From: Podospora bellae-mahoneyi
Taxonomy: Eukaryota > Ascomycota > Sordariomycetes > Sordariales > Podosporaceae
Assembly (NCBI RefSeq): GCF_035222275.1
Contig: NC_085885.1
Coordinates: 2,294,001 to 2,358,000, forward strand
Direction: 5' to 3'
DNA length: 64,000 bases
The notes beneath the pieces were generated by a model. The model worked only from the letters and a program-made list of their open reading frames with translations, made no database searches and was not told where the DNA came from. The position numbers and the translations under genes are program-made. Positions 11,101-21,235 of this stretch are shown here, one piece after another; position 1 is the first letter of the stretch; each line of letters begins with the position of its first letter.

Positions 11101-11251
11101 GAGGAGCGCAAGGCGGAAGGCGCCGGTCAAGCCCAAAGCCGCGGCGGCTGGTGGAAAGCGAGGAAGGAGGAGGCGAAACGTTGCGTCAACGAGCTCCGAG
11201 GAGGAGGAAATCGAGGAGGGATACAAGGTTTTTTATTCTGGGGAGGATTAG
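8156..11251 (+). CDS. RAD4: DNA repair protein Rad4 / XPC homologue
   Basis: Intronless, 1031 residues. Rad4/XPC is the damage-recognition factor of global-genome nucleotide excision repair; it acts in the nucleus with Rad23. An acidic, basic-patched N-terminus (about 1-140) carries likely nuclear localisation motifs such as KKRQSSTTSKKK and TKRRK. The transglutaminase-like fold begins near residue 150 (LERKIRIAAHGVHVQLLLWH), includes GSRDVGAQLFTALLRGLGIE near 330, and after a long proline/lysine-rich insert resumes at LEYPHYWLEALSP near 460. Beta-hairpin domains follow: BHD1 around KQSKEFVLERHLKREEAL, BHD2 around GEAVYSRRDVVQVKSAETWH, and BHD3 around NIDLFVPTMCPKGAIHVPF and VDFEFGHRMAVPVIQGVVV. 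A long basic then acidic tail (about 820-1031, with a run of Asp) ends in FYSGED. It is longer than yeast Rad4 (754) and close to filamentous-fungal sizes. Confidence 0.93.
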   Translation: MPPHIPLKRLRSPSPEPPPKKRQSSTTSKKKAIAPPRKPTLFDDLDAGYTPRSSTKTSLLEIEASDDDTSSLTSLSDADFEDVPLDGPGTKRRKLSQPSSTEDEDIEFEDVPTPTAPAPDAAIPSQDLDLTLVRDTRINLAAAMGKKGPSKLERKIRIAAHGVHVQLLLWHNALRNAWCSDEEVMAIMISHLPPRLWEEVDRWRRSSGLEVQVEEPPPKGKTAWKGKGGGKATEKGREWGAAAKHLEKGAVDMSHGDPLFRLMKVLTSWWKQRFKITAPGLRKQGYMSLERLDRITKAFKQTNGDDQDRFGEKIDGLEGFRKRAQSCAGSRDVGAQLFTALLRGLGIEARLVASLQPLGFGWNKLEEADPEEEEHYLSESNPEKPPMPAAKPPPPKAKKTPAKPPPKTARSTRHSEKPPPEPSSDLESLSDSSNDLIIPPSPSPPPTSPTKTPKKAYDQDLEYPHYWLEALSPATHKYLPLDPLKPLLATNPDLLSHFEPRGSKADRARQVMAYIIAHSPDGTAKDVTIRYLKGQQLPGRTKGSRLPSEKIPVYDKNGKVKRYEEYDWFKRVMSSYIRGRDPSHPLTEADTLENETDLKPAERVDKVVKEGEETLQYYKQSKEFVLERHLKREEALLPTAKPVKMFVQNKNKKPGAQGEAVYSRRDVVQVKSAETWHKQGRAPKQGEVPLKKVPYRAATTNRRREIAEAELATGAKVLQGLYSHAQTDWIIPPPIQDGKIPKNEYGNIDLFVPTMCPKGAIHVPFRGAGRVARRLGIDYAEAVVDFEFGHRMAVPVIQGVVVAEEFYEKMVEELERDEAERRRKEDEKRRKRALGMWRRMLMGLRIVERLEGQYGNVKEGEQEGGTGQIGGDVHMAGEGAGGFEAEEDQMAGGFLPEGHKADDLGGGGFFAEGQEEDEQHGRTTSGYFPTVHSDDDDDDGEDVLEIDHGDVSGVLSEAVSPKPASLSPSPTPEIEETKAPPRRSARRKAPVKPKAAAAGGKRGRRRRNVASTSSEEEEIEEGYKVFYSGED

Positions 11252-12979
11252 TTGCAGTGAGAGTACATGTCCGGCTAGGTAGATAATTCGATAATGCAAT
11301 TGTCCAACCCACAGAAACCGGGGTACTGCGGGGAAAGTAAAATATATGTCATTGACTGGCTCGAATTGTTCCTTGTCAGCGCCGAATCGATGCATAAAAA
11401 CCTGCCATCACGTTCACATTTTGGTGGTTCATGCAAGGCTAATGCAAGATGGAGGAGTACTGGGTGGGGAAAGGTGTGGTGGGCGATGGGTGGGCTGAGA
11501 GGGGTCTTGGGGTGGTGTGCCGGTCGAAGTATTGAAAGGTTGGAAATATTACAGAAAGTGACATATCAGATGCGGTATACGAGAGATAACACCGAGGACG
11601 GGAGAGTGATCGATCGATGCCGGTTGTGTGTTTTTTGCTCCCGAGACATGACACTTCTGTAAGCCTGAAAATAAGGACAGGTTTGTGGTGCCTGTTCCTT
11701 TTGTGTGGAAAGAAACGTGGAGTCAGAGTTGAGGGTAGGCAGAACACGCACCTGGACATTAAAGGCTTCCGGCTTTTGCATAGGTTCTGTGTGACGTTTC
11801 CTCACCTCTGGAGCTTGTCCATGTGGTTGTCTGTGGGGACAACCGATGGAATGTCCGCGGCTGACGGCAGAGTGCTCACGCCCGATGTCAAGGGAATGTC
11901 GGTGCCACGCTGGATGATGAGGCTAAAAGTTGAGATGGGAGAATACCGAGAGCGAAGCAGTGTTCGGGTTGAATGTCTAGCCAGCACTGGACTACAAGGG
12001 TGAAAGACAATATCCTTCTATCGGAATGATCGCTCCGTGGGGTCCCCTGTAACTGCCGGGGTTCTTGGTGGGTCGGTCCAGAGCGCCGGGTTCGGGGAGT
12101 TTCGAGTGCTAAGGCGCTATCAGGTTGCTGGCGGAGTCTCGGTGTCCGGTTGATAAGTCCAATATCACGAGTTTCCGAGCATGTGCAAGAGATGGTGGTT
12201 TGCTTTCCTGGTTCTGTTTGACATCAGGTGCCACACGATGCCCACCGACAAGCCGCTCCGGCATGAGCGAATGGGAGGCATTGTCACTCTCCAAAAAATA
12301 CGTGGGATCACGAGCAGACATCGCGTGTTTGTTGTGGGGAACAGGTAATGGCCCTGTAATTTACCCCCCTGGAATGTGAAGCTGTCTGTCGGCCCGTGCA
12401 ACAGGGCAGCTCATTGCCTGCTCGGTCGAGGCTGGAGCAACACCACCTGGCTCAAGAGACCCGACTCAACTTCTCCTCCCACACTTGGAATGATTGAACC
12501 CTGACTCTTCCTTGCTCAATCACCTCCAGGTTTTTGCCATGTCGGCCACGTCGCCGCTCTTTCCCGGAGGACCCTGAGCAAGGATTTGAATTTTGCGCCC
12601 ACCTGCTCTGGAAGCCGGTCGGGGTGGTTTAGGCCATTTGGACTTTTTTTTGCTTAATTGGAAGGTGTTCCGGTTTCGTCGCGCGCGGTCAGTCGCTCAG
12701 TGCTCAGTCAGTCAGTCAGCCAGCCAGCCTCATCTGAAGCTCGTGCCTGCCACTACTCCGCGGTATACGAGTCGCCGCCATTCACACCCCCCTCCACCCA
12801 CTGTCCCCGTAATATACCAAGCTCTAACTGACTGCACTGCTCAAACCTGAGACTGCGGGGCACTTTCCCTGGTTTTACTTTATACCTTACGTACCTGTCC
12901 TGTAACTTACACCACCGCCGGCGCTGCAAGAGCATGACCTGGACCAGGACCGCATCTCCCACCCAACCTAATTCTCAAC
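11252..12979. other. long intergenic region and RBR gene leader
   Basis: 1.7 kb without a convincing protein; overlapping frames on both strands cancel each other. The last 400 bases (12,560-12,979) have pyrimidine-rich and CAG-rich tracts and probably are promoter and 5' untranslated region of the RBR ligase. No tRNA or other structured RNA was recognised. Confidence 0.4.
12705..12729 (+). repeat. CAGT/CAGC tetranucleotide run
   Basis: Three CAGT units followed by three CAGC-type units, in the presumed promoter or leader of the RBR gene, about 250 bases before the first ATG. Confidence 0.7.
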
Positions 12980-15900
12980 ATGGACCACGACGCATACCTC
13001 GACCAGCTTCTCGGACAGCAGCCAGCTCTACCACCAGCCCAGCATCTACCCGACCACTTCCCATTCGCCGCTTTAGAGGACGACGAGTTTGCAAACCTCG
13101 ACCTCGAGCTGTTGTTTGGACGTCATTTTGGCCGTAACAATCCGTAAGTCACTCCTTTTTTTCCTTTCCAGTGAGTGAGAGCGGCAGAATCACATGTGGT
13201 AGTCCCACAGCAAACGACAAACTGCTCTTGTAGTGGGGGGAGCAGCAAACGTCCGTCCGGAACTCAAGCCACTGTGGACTTTTGAGTTCGTTCTTTCAAG
13301 CACAATCTTGAACCTGCTGCTGGGCTGCCTCGACTGTTTGCCTGCACATGCATTCCGACAAGGGCATGTCTTTCACCTTCACCCATCTCCACACACTCAG
13401 CCCTCGCCGGCAGCATCGGGGTGTTTTCACCGTACCATGGGCAACGCCCACTCCAAACAGGAATCAAGTCCCGATGCACGGGAGCCACCGCTGAAAAGGC
13501 ACCGGCTTCATCGTTTGCGGAAGTCTCTGCGAAGCCACTCCCACCGCCGAAACCTGAACGAGCAAAACAACGGGCAAACCCAACCCTCTGACAACATCAA
13601 CAGGCCAGAAAACGACAACAACGCCGTCTGGGAAATGCCCCCAGTGCGTAGGTCCCAGGGCAACGTGGATCCAGAGTTGAGCACAGAAGCGTGCATGGAA
13701 GCCGCACTCAATTTCTTCCCCGACATATGTCCCGACTATCTGCGCAAGACCGTCGAAAGTCAAAAGTGGACAGTCCAGGGCATCGTCAGTCACATTCTTG
13801 ATCAGCAAGAAAGCGGCAAGAAATATCCCAAGCGTGTCAAGTCCCTAAAGCGCAAGTGGGAGGATACCGGTGAGGACGGCGAAGAAGTGCTCAGCAAGAA
13901 AATAGAGGCCGAGCCAAGATTTCAAGGCAAGACGACGGAGTACATGAAAAAGTACAAGGGAGCAGGGTGAGTGATGTATCCCCAACACGTTGTGGACAGG
14001 GGGAGACAGACTGCTGGTAACACGGGAGGAGGACTGAAGGATGATGAACGGGCGATTGCCTGTCTTTTGAGGCGTCGGCGTCGGTACTATCACCAAAGGC
14101 CCGTTCATTCGTCTTTGTGGCGCTCCTTGTTGCGGCTTTGAGCATCAAGATGACGTTGGGCTTTCTGTTCTTCCACCCGACATTGTCCCCTTTCATCACC
14201 AAGTATGTAGATTTCTGACACCCGCATAGCAGATCTCTCCTTGTGGCGGAGTTTCCCGACTTCAAGGTCAAGAATATAGAGCAACAGTTCAAACTGCACG
14301 ACCATCGCATTTACCCAGCATATCTTGCTCTATGGACCGAGCTTGCTCAGGAAACCTCGCCTTGGCGGAAAAAGTCGACAACCAGGCCCAAAATGACGCT
14401 CGGCGACACGGTCAAGATGTTCTCTGAGAGCGCCGACGAGGGAGAGAAAGGGGCTGTGGAAGACTTCGTGGCTGCCCGTCAAGTTTGCGACATCAGAGCT
14501 GCCAAGGCAAGGGCGAAGAAGGCGGAAGAAGACGCCGAAGCGGCCAATTATGCGCAAGCAGAAGCTGACGGTACCATTTTGGAGTGTGGATGTTGCTTTG
14601 GGGATTTCCCACAGAATCGAATGGTGCACTGCAACGCGGAGACCATCCATTTCTTCTGCCGCGAATGTGCGAAGCGCATGGCGGAGACGCAGGTTGGCAT
14701 CTCCAAGTATCAGCTAGACTGCATGTCAACAGACGGCTGCGAGGGCACCTTCAGCAAGAGCCAGAAGGATTTGTTTCTCGACGGAAAGCTGACTGTGGCT
14801 CTTGATCGCATCGAGCAAGAGGCTGTCCTTCGCCTGGCTGGAATAGAGTCACTCGAGACATGCCCCTTTTGCCCATATGCGGCCGAGTACCCGCCCGTCG
14901 AGGTGGATAAAGAGTTCAGATGCATCAGCGAGGAGTGTGGCCGTGTATCCTGCAGGCTTTGTCGGCTGGAGACGCACACGCCCAAGACTTGTCAAGAAGT
15001 TGCGCGGGAAAGTGGACATTCTGCTCGCCGTGAGATCGAGGAAGCAATGTCTGCCGCCATGATCCGGACCTGCAACAAATGTAAGGACCATCTGCCTCCA
15101 CTTCGGGACATGGAGCTAACTCTGACTAGGCAAAACACCCTTCATCAAAGAGAACGGCTGCAACAAGATGACATGCACGAGGAAGGGCTGTGGCAATATA
15201 CAATGTTACGTCTGTTCCAAGTCGTGTGATTACAGCCATTTCGACGAGCCCGCCCGCGGTGGGAAGCCCGGGAACTGCCGTCTTTTTGACGAAACCGAGG
15301 AACGCCACGCACGAGAAGTTCGCGAGGCCGAAGAAGCAGCTCGCAAGAAGGTGGCGGAGGCGAACCCTGAAGTCGATTCCTCCCTCCTCGAGATCAAATT
15401 CTCCGACAAAGTCAAGCAAGACGAGGCCAAACGCGCAGCTGCCCAGATCCCTCAAAGGGGCGGCATCTTTGGGCCCCGGAACCTACCCGTATATGTTCCC
15501 CCACGAATGCAAGCAATTGCCGTCCCGCCGAACCAGCCCAATGCACCAGTTCCTGCCGCACCAATGGCTCTCCGCCCCGACCAGGGGAACGAGTTGCAAA
15601 GACGGATGCAGGGACTGATTGGGTTGGACCTGGAGATTGGGATAGAGCCTCTGCCTGTTGAGGCTCATCGAAATGTGCAGATGGCAGTAATACTCCCGCC
15701 GGATCCCAACCGGGAAGCCCGGATGCAGCAACAGCAGGCGCTGCTGCGCGCACAAATTCAAGCGCAGCAAATACAGATGGAGCAGGCCCGGAACAACTTC
15801 CGGATACAGCGCGAGCAGGCGGCTGCCCAGCTCAACCATGCACGCAACGTCCAGCAAGAAGCGATGCAAAATATGCAACGGCAAGAACTCCAACTACAAC

Positions 15901-16361
15901 AGCATATAGCGGATCACATGCACCGTTTTCCACAAGGGGTTGCTTTTCCTGCCGTTCCGAGACCTGCTCCCGGGCCTGTCCTGATGAACCCCGGGCATTT
16001 ATTTGCGCCGGCTGGAGCGGCTGGACGGCTGTTCAATATTGGGAATCATGCATATCATGAACCAAACGCCCATCACCCAGCTGCCGCAGTTGACAACCCT
16101 CAACAGGCTGTTGCGGTTCCAAATCGACCCCAGGCTGTTGCAGCTCCAAACCTGCCCCCGCACAGAGTCGCCAACCCGGCGAACAACAATAATGTTAATG
16201 ATGGTGGACCAGCTCAGCAGCATGGTGATGGGCCAAGACCTCTGGCGAACGACGTAATCAACCTGACCGCGGCCCCACCAGCCCCGCGGGTGAATGGGAA
16301 TGGTTACCGAGCAGAATTGTACAGTCCTCGATGGGGTCATGGGCCTCCACCTGTCCGCTGA
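12980..16361 (+). CDS. RBR E3 ubiquitin ligase, RNF216/Triad3-like
   Basis: Proposed exons are 12980..13143, 13211..13966, 14230..15080 and 15130..16361. The first exon gives an acidic N-terminus (MDHDAYLDQLLGQQPALPPA) and joins in frame at a CCCACAG acceptor (intron 13144-13210). An alternative start at 13437 has a perfect ACCATGG context and reads MGNAHSKQESSPD, a classic N-myristoylation signal. A UBA/CUE-like segment (ACMEAALNFFPDICPDYLRK) follows near 13690. The catalytic module matches RNF216: RING1 from ECGCCFGDFPQNRMVHC, IBR from CPFCPYAAEYPP to CRLCRLETHTPKTC, RING2 CNKCKTPFIKENGCNKMTC with the presumed thioester cysteine in NKMTC, restored across intron 15081-15129 (T|GC). The C-terminal 350 residues are Gln-, Pro- and Asn-rich, partly coiled coil. 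Intron 13967-14229 has a NAGNAG acceptor (TAGCAG) that would add or drop one residue. Confidence 0.85.
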
Positions 16362-17316
16362 AGACCAGGGACAGTCGTGTTTTTGAGACGGTACCACGAC
16401 GCCTCCTTGGGGCTATTTGGAGCCTGAGCCTTCTTTTTCTTTTGTCAGGCTACGGATCAACTTCTTCGCCTCGCCTTCCCTTCGGATTCACCTCTCAGTG
16501 GCGTTTTGCACCTGGCTTGGCTCATCCACCATTTCTGTTTATCAGTCGACAGCCTTGGTCATCCATTTGGCGCGTGTTTGGGCTGGGTTTTGTCGGATTT
16601 GGGGAGTCTTGGGGGTTTGGGACGGGTTCAGCGCTGTGTTTTTTTTATTTTTCTTGATCGTTGCATATTTTTTGCTGGTTAGTCGATATGGGGATTTTCT
16701 TTCGAGGAAGAGAAGAAGTACCTACACGAGGAAGGGAGAGAGCATTGCATGGATATTGTGGTTATGCTAAGGAAAAGGGGGTATTTAATGCGTTGGAATT
16801 TATTGTTTTTTTATTCCAAGTCCTTTGCTCGACAAGTAAGAGAAGCGGAGGGGTGGGGGCGTGGCTATCTTGATTCGAGTATGATATGGGCAACAGGACT
16901 CTATTTGGGTGGGTTGGGGATTTGGGGATCGGTTGGGCTGGTTGGTTCTTTGTATTTATTTTGTTTTTCTTCCAGCGGTTGGCTTCTTTAGGGAGGTAAT
17001 CTAGCCTGGGAGTTTTCGTCGGATTTGGGATTTGGCTTGGGGGTTGCTTTTTGTGTGTGGGTGGGGTGGTGGTATCGGCGGATGGGGAGAGCAGGGAGGA
17101 CCGAGTTATATTGCTTCTCTGTCATGTCTGGTTTGCCCAACAACAGACAGCACCTTGTCTTGGGCTTTCCTACTGCTAGACACCTCACAACCCTCACAGC
17201 AAATAGCTACATGAGATAACATAGCATAAGACTCTCCACAGAACAACAAATCATTGATTTTATTTTTTAAATGCTTTTTTTTTCTTTGTTGCGACATGTG
17301 ACACCCATCTATCTAT
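16362..17316. other. T/G-rich intergenic region
   Basis: About 950 bases, strongly G/T-biased on the plus strand, lying between the 3' ends of two converging genes. Long 3' untranslated regions are the simplest reading. A short ATCT repeat at 17308-17320 overlaps the stop of the Dcc1-like gene. Confidence 0.4.
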
Positions 17317-17789
17317 CTATTTCCTCCCACTCGCAAACTTTTCGTGCCACTTTCCCCTCTTTTTGACCTCGGGGGCGGCAGCGGTGGTGGGTACGGGGAC
17401 GAGCTCGACGGTTTCGTGGAGCGTGGCTATGGCTTTTAGACCGCTGGTGTCTGTTGGTTCGAGGATGATGAGGGCGTTGGAGGTGTTTTTTTGGCGGAGG
17501 GAGTAGGATTTTGAGGTGGAGGGGACGGAGAGGAGGGCCGAGGTTGGGGAGGGAGAGATTGTTAGTCTGGACAGAGAGGGGGGAGGTTAGCATAGGGGAA
17601 TGAGGCGGGGGAGGAGAGGGGGAGGGAGGCTTACACAGGTGGGTTCTCCCCCTCTAGTAGCGCTACGAGGTCGGGTGGGAGTTCGATGAGTTTGTACCCT
17701 GCTACCGAGTCTGGGTCAGGGAGGGAGAAGGGCGAGGGCGCTGGTGGGTGGTAGAGGGGGACTGTGGGGTGGGTTTGTTGGGTTGACAT
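17317..17789 (-). CDS. Dcc1-like sister chromatid cohesion protein (short form)
   Basis: Two exons, complement(join(17317..17566, 17635..17789)), 134 residues. The 68-nt intron uses GTAAGC and a GCTAAC branch site; splicing GT|A yields GENPPVLTISPSPTSALL. The block YKLIELPPDLVALLEG, then LTISPSPTSALLSVPSTSKS, then YSLRQKNTSNALIILEP matches the conserved N-terminal region of Dcc1, which with Ctf8 and Ctf18 forms the alternative clamp loader RFC-Ctf18. Yeast and human Dcc1 are 380-400 residues, with C-terminal winged-helix domains; this protein stops after KKRGKWHEKFASGRK. Either filamentous fungi use a short Dcc1 or the C-terminal part is missing. It converges on the RBR ligase gene. Confidence 0.7.
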
Positions 17790-19143
17790 TGCTGTGATCT
17801 GTGGTTTCTCGGGTCTGAAGGTGTGGCGTTTTGTTTGTAGGGATGACGCGGAAACAAAACGGAAAAACAATATGAATAGATGGGTTACTGGCGGCCTGTG
17901 GAAAGGAAAAGGGATGATGTCACGGTGGATAGGAGAATTAATCAAGGTTATCTTTGACAGACGCGTTTGATGGGTGGGAAGACGCGTTTGGCAGGTTGGG
18001 TGTTTAATTGGTTTTGGTGGGGTGGAGTGGGGGCCCAAGACGAGTGACAACCCTAACCCTGATCGCCGTCAATAGGTTGTGTAAGTGGACTTCCTTTCCT
18101 GGATGAAAACGACAGAAGCAGAATGCTGTGAAGAAGGAACAGATCGAGTCCACCATATCCTTGCTTATTCATCTTCGTAAAACGGCACAGCGTGCTTCTT
18201 GTTCGCTTCATTGTGTCGACGTTTGCTGACATCTTTGCACCACACCAAGGTTGAGCAAACAGCTACCGCTTTGCTTCGAACCAGCGTTGACTTGACCGTA
18301 TTTGATTAGAGGAGGATCAAGCTATTCTCTAAGTGGTCAATATCTCGGTCACTAAGGACAAGACAAAGTAGTTATACGCGAGTTTAGGTCCTTGGTCTTT
18401 GGTTCAGAGCTTCGTTTTGCTTGCAGATGATCAGGCTGCAGGTACAATGGAAAATAACATAGGAAAAGTCGGTCAGCCGGAAATTATAACGCATGCCTGA
18501 AACCATTGAACTGCAGGTGTTCCTTAAAGTTCGCAGTACGTGCGACCCTTCTCCTGTCTGAGTCTCCAGTGTGTGTCCCCTCCCGCGACGAGGAGTATGA
18601 GGTTTATACCACCAATGCCAGGCCTGTTCGAAACAATCACCATGGCGGACACGTAGGTTGTCCTTCATTTTGTTCAAACATCCATCCTTCACACCAGCCC
18701 TTCCATGAAGGACGCACAATTTTCTGGCGCTAATTGTTATCTTGTTTTCATAGCGCCGATGTAGGATTAACCACGCTTATGTCTGTTGCTGCTCCTTCGG
18801 AAACCCCTGCTATACTCATAGATGCGAGCGACAGATTCAAGTGGCCTATAACTGACGACTTCTGGCATGAGATACCATGAAGGAGGGGGTTTGTTCGGAG
18901 GGGAAATATTGAGGCGTTAGCTGAGACCCAGATGGAGCACAGTTGTGGAATCGACATTGTTGGCACCGGATGATACCATGGCAATTATAAATGGTGCTCC
19001 ATTCATGATACTTTCAGTCTCCACTCTGTGCACCCACATTACCGGCCCTTATACCGACCTGTGCTTCCGGGTCCTGAGGCATGAAAGTAACCACCAACCA
19101 TTCGCTCCGGTAGATGGCTTTCGTCGTAGACACCTCTCTAAAA
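17790..19143. other. upstream region of Dcc1-like gene and spacer
   Basis: Promoter of the Dcc1-like gene lies at 17,790 to about 18,100, including a telobox-like site. The remaining kilobase has no supported gene. A coding-looking stretch on the minus strand at 19,014-19,143 (IYRSEWLVVTFMPQDPEAQ) may be an extra 3' piece of the broken gene that follows. Confidence 0.35.
18049..18060 (-). promoter_or_regulatory. telobox-like AACCCTAACCCT site
   Basis: Two exact TTAGGG-type repeats (read on the minus strand), 260-271 bases upstream of the Dcc1-like ATG. This is the second such site in the window, and like the first it sits in front of a gene for DNA metabolism. Confidence 0.4.
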
Positions 19144-20849
19144 TCATTGAAACTGTTCACTGGTAAGCTGGCTTCCGGCGTGGCTTTCAGTCGTCTTACC
19201 CCATTCCAATCTCTCATCATCCAGACAGCCTGTTGCTTGGTTTGCATCCCCAGCATCATATATGTAGATATCCGCTTTGCATATCAATGCCTGGGCCTCC
19301 GGAAACGTGTTACCCTGCCTTGCCTCCTCCCCAGCACATCTTGTAAGCTCTGCTAACATCTCGTCGTATCCCTTTAATGCACCTTCCCCGTTCATTTGGT
19401 GACTGAGTATGTCAGCGCGAGTTTTGAGAGCATTGAGGTAGTCAGGATAATCCAAGGGTTTAATAACACTATCGTTTTGAATCATCGACTGTAAGTGCTC
19501 ACAACGGTCCCTCCAAAGCCCCAGCACCTTATCAATCAGCATCAAAATCTCATTGGGCCTCGTCATGGCGCCATCAGGCCTCGTTGTAGCCGTAGTTTGA
19601 CTCGCTTGATGCCCTATCATGTTTGTTGCTCCCGGCCAGGTTATGGTCCGTGGCAATCACATTGGCATGTGTTTCCGGAAGATGCAACACGTTGACTTGC
19701 TTGTCAAGGATCTCGCGGAGCTCGTCCACTGCGCGCCTCGGATTCGTCAACCCGCCCTCATCGCTGAGCGCCGCTGCACGGCCCAACCTCATGGCGAGGG
19801 TTTTGCGATGTTCTTTGGTCAGCCTCTCCGCCGTTCTTTCAATCACGCTGTCAAACAATGACAGAGCTTCGTCAAACCTGCCCGGCATCCGGGACAGTAT
19901 GGAGGCCTTGCCATGCTTTAGATTCAACACCCGTTGGTCATCCCCCGCGCCTCTGTTGAACTGACCCCACTCCAAAGATGATCTTGTCGATCATCTTGAA
20001 GGCCTCAGGGAGTCTTTCTGCTTGGGTGCCGAGCACATTAGCGTGGCAGCTGGATATGTGTAGCTTGGTCTGCCTCTTTTACTGCTGCTTTATAGCAGTC
20101 ATTGAACCGTCCGATAAGCTTGTGAACCTCTGGATTCGCTTAGATTCTTTGAAGCAGTTTAAAGAACAGTCCATGTAATTGCTGAGTTTTGGTTATTTCA
20201 ACGTCCCTTGCCACAATCGGATCGGTGCTCCCCCAAAAAAGCAGGTAATCGTGCATTGCAGCGTTGTTACGCGAGAATGGAATGATGTCGCAGCTGGTTC
20301 CATGAAGATTCTTCCGGATATCCAAGAAGGCCAATTCAGTCAAGACATGATGACATTCAGGGTTCCCGTATTGCTCTTCTACACAATTTCTGATTCGGCC
20401 ATGTAGAGCCTTTGTGGTCACATTTGTTTCAGTTCTCCATTGGTTGAATATTTCGTTGATTGTTACAGCATAGGGTGCTGTGAACGGGTCTTCGTAGTAT
20501 GCTTTGAGAAGTTGGGAACCAAATACCACCACTGCGTCGACGCTGGAGATCACCACGGTGCTATGGCAATCTAAAGATGGTAATAGGCAATACTGGTTCG
20601 AGGGAATGTTATGAACGGCAGCATCATCCCCTTCCCGGGTTTCTTGAACCAAGAGAGGAGCCTTGTCCGAGATTGTACGGGAGCGTATAACTTTGAGCCA
20701 ATTGATAATGCTTCTCAGGTAGTGTGAGTTTGCCGGCACGCCGTTCTTGTGATCATGAGCATAAACAATAAAAATGCTCGTCGTTTCACGTTGAAACACG
20801 TCGATATCGGCAAGGGCGGCTAGAATTTCGTCAAAGGCATCATCCAGAT
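19144..20849 (-). pseudogene. broken gene: N-terminal VYAHD domain plus TPR-like helices
   Basis: The 5' part (20849 to 20140, minus strand) follows a plausible acceptor CTTAG and reads LDDAFDEILAALADIDVFQR, then SIFIVYAHDHKNG and YLRSIINWLKVIRSRTISDK. The hydrophobic strand followed by YAHD resembles the first strand of TIR/SEFIR-type domains seen at the start of some fungal proteins; this is a resemblance, not a proven assignment. In-frame stops and frame changes interrupt it near 20,137, 20,055 and 19,980. Helical repeats follow with TPR-like periodicity, such as GRFDEALSLFDSVIERTAER and LPEAFKMIDKIIFG. The last part (19656-19144) ends SQLTSEQFQ. Given at least three breaks I treat it as a dead host gene, perhaps of the incompatibility or immune-receptor type. 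Confidence 0.55.
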
Positions 20850-21235
20850 CTAAGACAACGTCAATCAGTCACATCGACTAAGTATTTGCATGGCTATATA
20901 TCACGTCTGCTTACATTAAACACCTCTATATAAGCGCAGCTCGTTGTTTGCTGACATTTGAATGGGTTGAGATTGCAACCATGAAGAATCAGGGGCTGAC
21001 TTGAGCGAATATTTTGAGTTGTCTGGGCGAGCTCGGAAGACGGACCCATTGCTCGAAAACACGCATGACAACTCACCACAGCCAGTTTGTGGTCAAGGTG
21101 CAGGGTAGATGTCTTTAAATGGGATGCGCGCTTGCCTAATGTAGGTAGACCCCAGTAGTAATGGAGGCTGAGAAAGTGCTGGCTGCTCAGGCATGATTTT
21201 TACATTAAGACGTTTCTTAACGATCACTGAACGTA
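20850..21235. other. spacer
   Basis: May hold a first exon of the broken gene (MGPSSELAQTTQNIRSSQ, about 20,920-21,050, minus strand), but the reading phase does not match the next acceptor. Nothing else seen. Confidence 0.3.

Noticed and set aside
17309-17593. Pro/His-rich minus-strand frame over Dcc1 exon 2
   Set aside because: The other frame, joined through GTAAGC, gives the conserved Dcc1 block SYSLRQKNTSNALII.
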